From NCBI GenBank assembly GCA_032433765.1, contig JAVIAB010000041.1:72748232-72812231 (forward strand): DNA of 64,000 nt, written 5' to 3'. The notes beneath the pieces are model-generated. The model saw nothing but the letters and a program-made list of their open reading frames with translations, searched no databases and was not told the origin of the DNA. Positions 1-10,900 of this stretch are shown piece by piece (the first letter of the stretch is position 1; every line of letters begins with the position of its first letter). This DNA is from Megaustenia siamemsis. Its lineage: Eukaryota > Mollusca > Gastropoda > Stylommatophora > Ariophantidae. A program made the translations under genes and the position numbers.

Positions 1-801
1 GCTAAGGGAGTTATGGACTGATGTCTGCAGGATTTCATTCTGCCAACATTAAAACATATATCTCGTGCTAAGAACCAAAACTGACTGTGAATTTAATTGT
101 ACAAGTGGTTGTTTGGTATTCTTGTCATGGGTGAAGTATTTGGTAGTAAAGCAAGTGATAGTGCAGACATAACAGAAATCTGAAGTTAGGTAAATACCTG
201 TATCACATTCATCTCAAGAAGTGCCTGACTGATCAATGAACACAAATTGTGTGCCCTTTTAATTCATGAGGTCACTAGTAGAGATCATTGATGTAGCCAT
301 TCCTCAGTCAAAGTTTCAAGCCTAACCCAGTGAAACTATTGTCTGACAAAGTGGCACAGGCAGTTCTGTTTATCATCATTTCAGATTAGAGAAACTTGCT
401 TATTGAACTCATTAATTTGCTGGTGTGATTTTCTATAGAACTCTTGGTGACTACATTTCAGGATGTGTGGCAATGTAATAAGCTGAACTGTGCATTCACA
501 TTATTAAGGTCTACGTGACAGGATCAGTATCATTTCATTATCTTCATGACTTTGAAGGAATTACTATTGCCTGGTCAAGTTTTTGCAGTGCCAGTTCCAA
601 AACATGATAAAATATAAGAAAGTCATTTATGTTTTATCACATGTCAGAGAGGAAAGTGTAAAACTTACAGCCTTGAAGATTGGTAAACAAATCAAACAAA
701 ATAGGTGTGTTGAAAAGAAAGCTAATGTCTCTGTTACACAGTCTCAGCAGTCCTGCTTGTCAGGCTCACATAGAGAGAGACATGTGTTCTGAATCAAGGG
801 C

Positions 802-1434
802 TTGTGGTTGTTGTACTACAGAACATGTTTAGATGTAACAGGCAATATGTTAGGTGTATGTGGTGGTGAGTGCTGCACTCACAAACAGACCAATACCCAC
901 TTGAATGTGACTGCCAGCAGGTATCATACAGGTACTGACAGCTTTTCATACATGAGAAGTGAACCAGGTGGTAATGTGTGCTTTGTGGGGAATTACTTTG
1001 ATGAGAATTCTGAATGTTTTAGAGAGGAAAGTATTTCTGTGCATAATTTAGCTCCATCAGGAGTTGCCTTTGGAGCAGTGGAGATGAGTTTAAGTGAGAT
1101 GGAGGGTGTTGGAGGCGTGGCTGAAATAGTTGCAGCTGTGTCATCTGTTAGCACTAAACATGCTAATGGCATGATAGCAGCAAGTGACACTACAGGTGAT
1201 GGGTGCTGTGGTAGCATCAGTGCTGGGGGCGTTAATATAGGCAGCTGTGATGAGGCACAGGATGATGATGATGATGACTCTCACTTTGGCACCTCCATGC
1301 TGCAGAACAAGAAGAAGCCTAGGTCTCGTCTGAAGAAGTTTTTGACATCCTTATTGTCCTTATCGTCTTCGTCTTCAGAAGATGAAAATTATGACAGTAG
1401 ATCTGCACCATCACAGTCATCCAATTGGCATTAA
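802..1434 (+). CDS. Unrecognised acidic/Ser-rich protein, probable 3' exon of a plus-strand gene
   Basis: The open frame is about 210 codons and I do not recognise it. The first half is Cys-, Gly- and Val-rich without a known motif. The last 60 residues are strongly patterned: a run of six Asp, then KKKPRSRLKKFLTSLLSL, then a Ser run with SEDE, ending QSSNWH and TAA. Mixed Ser codons in the run argue for selection on protein. It is probably spliced: a fair acceptor 'gttgttgtactacag' ends at 822, and an in-frame TGA lies at 790. A canonical poly(A) signal with a GT/T-rich element follows at 1761, as expected for a terminal exon. Alternatively, a weak donor at 1195/1196 leaves one base and is in phase with the exon at 13740. 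Moderate confidence that it is coding; function unknown. Confidence 0.45.
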   Translation: MWLLYYRTCLDVTGNMLGVCGGECCTHKQTNTHLNVTASRYHTGTDSFSYMRSEPGGNVCFVGNYFDENSECFREESISVHNLAPSGVAFGAVEMSLSEMEGVGGVAEIVAAVSSVSTKHANGMIAASDTTGDGCCGSISAGGVNIGSCDEAQDDDDDDSHFGTSMLQNKKKPRSRLKKFLTSLLSLSSSSSEDENYDSRSAPSQSSNWH

Positions 1435-1760
1435 GGGTCAAGGTTTCTGAATTCCTCTCTATTGAGTTCCAAGAAAGCTAAACAAATGGTGCATGGAGAG
1501 ATGAAGCTGAAGAGGGTCATATCATTTATTGTAATTAATATTGTTATATAACAGAGACTTGACCATTTGAAACCTGCATTCTCTTTGCTACCTTCAGTGC
1601 AGCTTTATCACATCTGAACTTAGTGAGTATCTAGTGGAAATATATTAGTTTGACAGTCTTTCAAGTGAGAATAAGAATCTTGAAGTGTGGCATACAACCA
1701 ATATTATTTCATGAATGTTAATTATGGATAATCAATGATGGCCTGAAAGATTCATTACAA

Positions 1761-1766
1761 AATAAA
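1761..1766 (+). terminator. Putative poly(A) signal AATAAA
   Basis: A canonical AATAAA lies 327 bp after the stop at 1434. It is followed directly by 'ttgtgtgtgttttttt', a textbook GU/U-rich downstream element. This supports a transcript ending near 1785. Confidence 0.5.
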
Positions 1767-2009
1767 TTGTGTGTGTTTTTTTAGAGTAAAATGCATAGTT
1801 TGTGTGAACAACTAAAATGTCAAATGAAAAATGTAAGAAATGAGAACAGTGAGAAGTAAAGATAAGGAGAAGACAAGTAAATGATTGAGTATTTACTTTG
1901 ACAAGAGGGTTGGAGGATGGATGTTACAGACAAGGTCATGTTCTTTTCTGTGTTGGCCAAGCAGATATGACATCCAAACATGTTCTCTATACAGCTCTTT
2001 GTTTTTGCC

Positions 2010-2640
2010 ACAAAGTGGCATTTTAGTTCTAATCTTGGAAACAGAGCAGTGTCTATGTCCTGAGTCTAGTACATTCCACTCGTTCTCAAAAATGATATTT
2101 AATGGAAGTGGTTTTAATTTGTGACATCGCACATAAAATATCACATTTTTAGCTCAAGTTGATATTTATGTATGAGCTATATTTTACAGAGCCGCGATAG
2201 CTCAGTGGTTAGTGAACTGGACTATAAAGGACTAGGGGTAAGGTTCGATCCCAACCGACGGCTTCCGGGTTCACCAGCCTTAAATGGGGACTGGGTTTTT
2301 TCTGGGAAAGTAAAGCAGCACGGGCGTAATACCAACCACATTACCCCAAAAATCATGTGCTGAAGGTCTGTAAAATTTATGGTCACTAACACCATATTCC
2401 CTATATGCCACCACTTGGTTTGACAGGGGTACTTTACTTTTTATATTTTACAGGTAATGCTCGTAAAAAAAAAAGATAAGATTTACACATTTACAAATCT
2501 GAGAGTTTTGGGGGCTGCAATATTCAATTTTTAACCACAAAAATTGTTAACCTTTATAAAGTACAATGTCTTTTAATCACTTTGTGTGTACAATAGAAGA
2601 AGTATGTGTATTTTATCTTTTTGGAAAGACATACATTTGC
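2010..2640 (+). repeat. Paralogous block A1 (partner at 17475..17815)
   Basis: Shared landmarks in the same order are 'aaagtggcattttagttcta', 'agtctagtacattcc', 'aatctgagagttt' and 'ttttaaccacaaaa', followed by a tail with 'ggaaaga'. In this copy a SINE interrupts the block at 2190..2441. It may be an old interspersed repeat or a segmental duplication; the two copies are too diverged for me to tell which. Confidence 0.6.
2190..2441 (+). mobile_element. tRNA-derived SINE, family 1 (full length)
   Basis: The head starts 'gccgcgatagctcag'. The pol III A box is at 2198..2209 (tagctcagtggt) and a perfect B box at 2242..2252 (ggttcgatccc). The body runs through 'aaagcagcacgggcgtaata' to a tail 'tactttactttt'. 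A 12-bp target-site duplication, tatattttacag, occurs at 2178..2189 and 2442..2453. An unoccupied paralogous site is at 17636. Confidence 0.9.
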
Positions 2641-2675
2641 AAATCAACTAAAGTATTAGTGGCAAACAGACTGCA

Positions 2676-4134
2676 GCATTCTGACTGGAGAGGAAGAATG
2701 TAGCACACATGCCCGTCTCCAGCATTCTGACTGGAGAGGAAGAATGTAGCACACATGCCCGTCTCCAGCATTCTGACTGGAGAGGAAGAATGTAGCACAC
2801 ATGTCCGTCTCCAGCATGCTGACTGGAGAGGGAGAATGTAGCACACATGCCCGTCTCCAGCATTCTGACTGGAGAGGGAGAATGTAGCACACATGCCCGT
2901 CTCCAGCATGCTGACTGGAGAGGGAGAATGTAGCACACATGCCCGTCTCCAGCATTCTGACTGGAGAGGGAGAATGTAGCACACATGCCCGTCTCCAGCA
3001 TTCTGACTGGAGAGGGAGAATGTTGCACACATGCCCGTCTCTAGCATTCTGACTGGAGAGGTAGAATGTAGCACACATGCCCGTCTCCAGCATTCTGACT
3101 GGAGAGGGAGAATGTAGCACACATGCCCATCTCCAGCATGCCAATTGGAGAGGAAGAATGTAGTACACATGCCCATCTCCAGCATGCCGACTGGAGAGGA
3201 AGAATGTAGTACACATGCCCATCAACAGCATGCCGACTGGAGAGGAAGAATGTAGTACACATGCCTGTCTCCAGCATGCCAATTGGAAAGGAAGAATGTA
3301 GTACACATGCCCATCTCCAGCATGCTGACTGGAGAGGAAGAATGTAGTACACATGCCCATCTCCAGCATGCTGACTGGAGAGGAAGAATGTAGTACACAT
3401 GCCCATCTCCAGCATGCTGACTGGAGAGGAAGAATGTAGTACACATGCCCATCTCCAGCATGCTGACTGGAGAGGAAGAATGTAGTACACATGCCCATCT
3501 CCAGCATGCCGACTGGAAAGGAAGAATGTAGTACACATGCCCGTCTCCAGCATGCCGACTGGAAAGGAAGAATGTAGTACACATGCCCGTCTCCAGCATG
3601 CCGACTGGAGAGGAAGAATGTAGTACACATGCCCGTCTCCAGCATGCCGACTGGAGAGGAAGAATGTATTACACATGCCCATCTCCAGCATGCTGACTGG
3701 AGAGGAAGAATGTAATACACATGCCCATCTCCAGCATGCCGACTGGAGAGGAAGAATGTAATACACATGCCCATCTCCAGCATGCTGACTGGAGAGGAAG
3801 AATGTATTACACATGCCCATCTCCAGCATGCCGACTGGAGAGGAAGAATGTAGTACACATGCCCATCTCCAGCATGCCACTGGAAAGGAAGAATGTAGTA
3901 CACATGCCCATCTCCAGCATGCTGACTGGAGAGGAAGAATGTAGTACACATGCCCATCTCCAGCATGCCGACTGGAAAGGAAGAATGTTGTACACATGTC
4001 CATCTCCAGCATGCCGACTGGAAAGGAAGAATGTAGTACACATGTCCATCTCCAGCATGCCGACTGGAAAGGAAGAATGTAGTACATATGTCCATCTCCA
4101 GCATGCCGACTGGAGAGGAAGAATGTTATATACA
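2676..4134 (+). repeat. 46-bp minisatellite, about 31 copies
   Basis: The unit contains 'ctgactggagaggaagaatg' and 'acacatgcccatctccag'. Two subfamilies are spatially sorted: 'gtagcacacatgcccgtctc' on the left (to about 3120) and 'gtagtacacatgcccatctc' on the right. On the minus strand each unit carries an acceptor-like 'acattcttcctctccag'. The unit has no stop in several frames, so long minus-strand ORFs up to 482 codons appear with a 46-residue period; I do not regard them as genes. Confidence 0.95.
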
Positions 4135-4570
4135 TGCACCATCTTCAAAGGGAATTTGTTTGGTAGAACTAAAGCAGTCAGCAAGTTTCCTTAGGTAATT
4201 CAGAATTTCAGATCTTAATAGATTGACATGGTGATTGGGAAAACAGTTTTTCAATGAATGCTGGCCAGACATGGTTAGTGAATATCAACTCCACATTACA
4301 CAGCACATGACAATGGTGATGTTGGTTGGTAAAAGCTACTATGAAACAAAGGATCATTTCTCCATTTGTGCTTCTATCTTGAACATAAAGTAGGCGTTAT
4401 TTGAATTTTTTATTAAGAAACATTGACATTATTGTGGGATTTTTGGTGTATTATCGTGGTTTATATTTACCAAGTAGTCTGGATTACATTCCTCACTCCT
4501 ATTGCATTCTATACAATAGACAGTGCCAATGGTAAACATTTAAATGGAATGATTTGTTTGGGGTTATTTT
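4135..4570. other. Unique AT-rich spacer
   Basis: No repeat and no convincing exon seen between the 46-bp and 48-bp arrays. Confidence 0.5.
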
Positions 4571-4574
4571 TTGT

Positions 4575-4885
4575 TTGTGAAAGTTGAACAAACATGAGAC
4601 AGATTTATTAGTTCTTTATAGTTTGTGAAAGTTGAACAAACATGGGAAAGATTTATTAGTTCTGTATAGTTTGTGAAAGTTGAATAAACATGGGAAAGAT
4701 TTATTAGTTCTTTATAGTTTGTGAAAGTTGAACAAACATGGGAAATATTTATTATTTCTTTATAGTTTGTGAAAGTTGAACAAACATGGGACAGATTTAT
4801 TAGTTCTTTATTGTTTGTGAAAGTTGAACAAACATGGGAAAGATTTAGTAGTTCTTTATTGTTTGTGAAAGTTGAACAAACATTC
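4575..4885 (+). repeat. 48-bp minisatellite, about 6.5 copies
   Basis: Units contain 'gtttgtgaaagttgaacaaa' and 'gatttattagttcttta'. The array passes almost directly into the 27-bp array. Confidence 0.95.
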
Positions 4886-4914
4886 TGTTTTCTGTGCTCA
4901 ACTTGAACACAGAT

Positions 4915-7900
4915 ATTCATCTTTCTCCACTCAGTCACCTCCCATTGTACTAGGCGCTCAGTCTTCACCCATTGGGTTAGACACTCAATCTTCTCCAATT
5001 GTATTAGGCGCTCAATCTTCTCCCATTGGGTTAGACACTCAATCTTCTCCCATTGGGTTAGACACTCAATCTTCTCCCATTGGGTTAGACACCCAATCTT
5101 CTCCCATTGGGTTAGACACTCAATCTTCTCCCATTGGTTAGACACTCAATCTTCTCCCATTGGGTTAGACACTCAATCTTCTCCCATTGGGTTAGACACT
5201 CAATCTTCTCCCATGGGGTAAGACACTCAGTCTTCTCCCATTGGGTTTGACACTCAACCTTCTCCCATTGAGTTAGACACCCAATCTTCTCCCATTGTAT
5301 TAGACACCCAATCTTCTCCCATTGTGTTAGACACTCAACCTTCTCCATTGTGCTAGACACCCAATCTTTTCTCATTGAGTTAGACACTCTTTCTTCTCTC
5401 ATTGATTAGACACTCTTTCTTCTCTCATTGCATTAGACCCCAATCTTCTCTCATTGTATTAGACACCCAATCTTCTCTCATTGAGTTAGACACTCAAACT
5501 TCTCCCATTGTGCTAGACACCCAGTCTTTCTCATTGAGTTAGACACCCAATCTTCTCCCATTGTGTTAGACACTCAATCTTCTCCCATTGGGTTAGATAC
5601 TCAATCTTCTCCCATTGGGTTAGACACTCAATCTTCTCCCATTGGGTTAGACACTCAATCTTCTCCCATTGGGTTAGACACTCAATCTTCTCCCATTGGG
5701 TTAGACACTCAATCTTCTCCCATGGGGTAAGACACTCAGTCTTCTCCATTGGGTTTGACACTCAACCTTCTCCCATTGAGTTAGACACCCAATCTTCTCC
5801 CATTGTATTAGACACCCAATCTTCTCCCATTGTGTTAGACACTCAACCTTCTCCCATTGTGCTAGACACCCAATCTTTTCTCATTGAGTTAGACACTCTT
5901 TCTTCTCTCATTGCATTAGACACCCAATCTTCTCTCATTGTATTAGACACCCAATCTTTTCTCATTGAGTTAGACACTCAATCTTCTCCCATTGTGCTAG
6001 ACACCCAATCTTTTCTCATTGAGTTAGACACCCAATCTTCTCCATTGTGTTAGACACTCAACCTTCTCCCATTGTGCTAGACACCCAATCTTCTCCCATT
6101 GTATTAGACACCCAATCTTTTCTCATTGAGTTAGACACTCAATCTTCTCCCATTGTATTAGACACTCAATCTTCTCCCATTGTATTAGACACCCAATCTT
6201 CTCCCATTGTGTTAGACACTCAACCTACTCCCATTGTGCTAGACACCCAATCTTTTCTCATTGAGTTAGACACCCAATCTTCTCCCATTGTGTTAGACAC
6301 TCAACCTTCTCCCATTGTGCTAGACACCCAATCTTCTCTCATTGTGTTAGACACTCTTTCTTCTCTCATCGTATTAGACACCCAATCTTTTCTCATTGGG
6401 TTAGACACTCTTTCTTCTCTCATTGTATTAGACACCCAATCTTCTCCCATTGTATTAGACACCAATCTTCTCCCATTGTGTTAGACACTCAACCTTCTCC
6501 ATTGTGCTAGACACCCAATCTTTTCTCATTGAGTTAGACACTCTTTCTTCTCTCATTGTATTAGACACCCAATCTTCTCCCATTGTATTAGACACCCAAT
6601 CTTTTCTCATTGAGTTAGACACCAATCTTCTCCCATTGTGTTAGACACTCAACCTTCTCCCATTGTGCTAGACACCCAATCTTCTCCCATCGTATTAGAC
6701 ACCCAATCTTTTCTCATTGAGTTAGACACTCAATCTTCTCCCATTGTATAGACACTCAATCTTTTCATTTAGTTAGACACTCGATCTTCTCCCATTGTAT
6801 TAGACACCCAATCTTTTCTCATTGAGTTAGACACTCAATCTTCTCCCATTGTGTTAGACACTCAACCTTCTCCCATTGTGCTAGACACCCAATCTTTTCT
6901 CATTGAGTTAGACACCCAATCTTCTCCCATTGTGTAGACACTCAACCTTCTCCCATTGTGCTAGACACCCAATCTTTTCTCATTGAGTTAGACACCCAAT
7001 CTTCTCCCATTGTGTTAGACACTCAACCTTCTCCCATTGTGCTAGACACCCAATCTTTTCTCATTGAGTTAGACACTCTTCTTCTCTCATTGAGTTAGAC
7101 ACTCTTTCTTCTCTCATTGTGTTAGACACTCTTTCTTCTCTCATTGAGTTAGACACTCTTTCTTCTCTCATTGTGTTAGACACTCTTTCTTCTCTCATTG
7201 TATTAGACACCCAATCTTCTCCCATTGTGTTAGACACTCAACCTTCTCCAATTGTGCTAGACACCAATCTTTTTCATTGAGTTAGACACTCAATCTTCTC
7301 CCATTGTGCTAGACACTCAATCTTTTCTAATTGAGTTAGACACTCTTTCTTCTCATTGAGTTAGACACTCTTTCTTCTCTCATTGCATTAGACACCCAAT
7401 CTTCTCTCATTGTATTAGACACCCAATCTTTTCTCATTGAGTTAGACACTCAATCTTCTCCCATTGTGCTAGACACCCAGTCTTTTCTCATTGAGTTAGA
7501 CACCCAATCTTCTCCCATTGTGTTAGACACTCAATCTTCTCCCATTGGGTTAGATACTCAATCTCTCCCATTGGGTTAGACACTCAATCTTCTCCCATTG
7601 GGTTAGACACTCATCTTCTCCCATTGGGTTAGACACTCAATCTTCTCCCATTGGGTTAGACACTCAATCTTCTCCCATGGGGTAAGACACTCAGTCTTTT
7701 CTCATTGAGTTAGACACTCAATCTTCTCCCATTGTATTAGACACTCAATCTTCTCCCATTGTATTAGACACCCAATCTTCTCCCATTGTGTTAGGCACTC
7801 AACCTACTCCCATTGTGCTAGACACCCAATCTTTTCTCATTGAGTTAGACACCAATCTTCTCCCATTGTGTTAGACACTCAACCTTCTCCCATTGTGCTA

Positions 7901-10900
7901 GACACCCAATCTTCTCTCATTGTGTTAGACACTCTTTCTTCTCTCATCGTATTAGACACCAATCTTTTCTCATTGGGTTAGACACTCTTTCTTCTCTCAT
8001 TGTATTAGACACCCAATCTTCTCCCATTGTATTAGACACCCAATCTTCTCCCATTGTGTTAGACACTCAACCTTCTCCAATTGTGCTAGACACCCAATCT
8101 TTTCTCATTGAGTTAGACACTCTTTCTTCTCTCATTGCATTAGACACTCAATCTTCTCCCATTTTGCTAGACACCCAATCTTTTCTCATTGAGTTAGACA
8201 CCCAATCTTCTCCCATTGTGTTAGACACTCAACCTTCTCCCATTGTGCTAGACACCCAATCTTCTCCATCGTATTAGACACCCAATCTTTTCTCATTGAG
8301 TTAGACACTCAATCTTCTCCCATGTATTAGACACTCAATCTTTTCTCATTTAGTTAGACACTCAATCTTCTCCCATTGTATTAGACACTCAATCTTCTCC
8401 CATTGTATTAGACACTCAATCTTTTCTCATTTAGTTAGACACTCGATCTTCTCCCATTGTATTAGACACCCAATCTTTTCTCATTGAGTTAGACACTCAA
8501 TCTTCTCCCATTGTGTTAGACACTCAACCTTCTCCCATTGTGCTAGACACCCAATCTTTTCTCATTGAGTTAGACACCCAATCTTCTCCCATTGTGTTAG
8601 ACACTCAACCTTCTCCCATTGTGCTAGACACCCAATCTTTTCTCATTGAGTTAGACACCCAATCTTCTCCCATTGTGTTAGACACTCAACCTTCTCCATT
8701 GTGCTAGACACCCAATCTTCTCTCATTGTGTTAGACACTCTTTCTTCTCTCATCGTATTAGACACCCAATCTTTTCTCATTGGGTTAGACACTCTTTCTT
8801 CTCTCATTGTATTAGACACCCAATCTTCTCCATTGTATTAGACACCCAATCTTCTCCCATTGTGTTAGACACTCAACCTTCTCCCATTGTATTAGACACT
8901 CAATCTTTTCTCATTTAGTTAGACACTCAATCTTCTCCCATTGTATTAGACACTCAATCTTCTCCCATTGTATTAGACACTCAATCTTTTCTCATTTAGT
9001 TAGACACTCTTTCTTCTCTCATTGTGTTAGACACTCTTTCTTCTCTCATTGTATTAGACACCCAATCTTCTCCATTGTGTTAGACACTCAACCTTCTCCA
9101 ATTGTGCTAGACACCCAATCTTTTCTCATTGAGTTAGACACTCAATCTTCTCCATTGTGCTAGACACTCAATCTTTTCTAATTGAGTTAGACACTCTTTC
9201 TTCTCTCATTGAGTTAGACACTCTTTCTTCTCTCATTGCATTAGACACCCAATCTTCTCTCATTGTATTAGACACCCAATTTTCTCATTGAGTTAGACAC
9301 TCAATCTTCTCCCATTGTGCTAGACACCAGTCTTTTCTCATTGAGTTAGACACCCAATCTTCTCCCATTGTGTTAGACACTCAATCTTCTCCCATTGGGT
9401 TAGATACTCAATCTTCTCCCATTGGGTTAGACACTCAATCTTCTCCCATTGGGTTAGACACTCAATCTTCTCCCATTGGGTTAGACACTCAATCTTCTCC
9501 CATTGGGTTAGACACTCAATCTTCTCCCATGGGGTAAGACACTCAGTCTTTCTCATTGAGTTAGACACTCAATCTTCTCCCATTGTATTAGACACTCAAT
9601 CTTCTCCCATTGTATTAGACACCCAATCTTCTCCCATTGTGTTAGGCACTCAACCTACTCCCATTGTGCTAGACACCCAATCTTTCTCATTGAGTTAGAC
9701 ACCCAATCTTCTCCCATTGTGTTAGACACTCAACCTTCTCCCATTGTGCTAGACACCCAATCTCTCTCATTGTGTTAGACACTCTTTCTTCTCTCATCGT
9801 ATTAGACACCCAATCTTTTCTCATTGGGTTAGACACTCTTTCTTCTCTCATTGTATTAGACACCCAATCTTCTCCCATTGTATTAGACACCCAATCTTCT
9901 CCCATTGTGTTAGACACTCAACCTTCTCCAATTGTGCTAGACACCCAATCTTTTCTCATTGAGTTAGACATTCTTTCTTCTCTCATTGCATTAGACACTC
10001 AATCTTCTCCCATTTTGCTAGACACCCAATCTTTTCTCATTGAGTTAGACACCCAATCTTCTCCCATTGTGTTAGACACTCACCTTCTCCCATTGTGCTA
10101 GACACCCAATCTTCTCCCATCGTATTAGACACCCAATCTTTTCTCATTGAGTTAGACACTCAATCTTCTCCATTGTATTAGACACTCAATCTTTTCTCAT
10201 TTAGTTAGACACTCAATCTTCTCCCATTGTATTAGACACCCAATCTTTTCTCATTGAGTTAGACACTCAATCTTCTCCCATTGTGTTAGACACTGAACCT
10301 TCTCCCATTGTGCTAGACACCCAATCTTTTCTCATTGAGTTAGACACCCAATCTTCTCCCATTGTGTTAGACACTCAACCTTCTCCATTGTGCTAGACAC
10401 CCAATCTTTTCTCATTGAGTTAGACACCCAATCTTCTCCCATTGTGTTAGACACTCAACCTTCTCCCATTGTGCTAGACACCCAATCTTTTCTCATTGAG
10501 TTAGACACTCTTTCTTCTCTCATTGAGTTAGACACTCTTTCTTCTCTCATTGTATTAGACACACAATCTTCTCCCATTGTATTAGACACCCAATCTTCTC
10601 CCATTGTGTTAGACACTCAACCTTCTCCCATTGTGCTAGACACCCAATCTTTTCTCATTGAGTTAGACACTCAACCTTCTCCCATTGTGCTAGACACCCA
10701 ATCTTTTCTCATTGAGTTAGACACTCTTTCTTCTCTCATTGAGTTAGACACTCTTTCTTCTCTCATTGTGTTAGACACTCTTTCTTCTCTCATTGTATTA
10801 GACACCCAATCTTCTCCCATTGTGTTAGACACTCAACCTTCTCCAATTGTGCTAGACACCCAATCTTTTCTCATTGAGTTAGACACTCAATCTTCTCCCA

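Noticed and set aside
2190..2260. tRNA gene
   Set aside because: Pol III boxes are present, but they head a 250-bp SINE with target duplications and dispersed copies. No proper anticodon arm or acceptor-stem pairing expected of a tRNA gene.
2656..4104. 482-codon minus-strand ORF with a 46-residue repeat
   Set aside because: The frame is open only because the 46-bp unit lacks stops in every minus frame. Overlapping frames give the same peptide rotated, there is no start context, and copies differ by frame-shifting indels.
4270..4335. Possible plus-strand exon reading MVSEYQLHITQHMTMVM
   Set aside because: The acceptor lacks a pyrimidine tract and the donor is weak; nothing links it to other exons.
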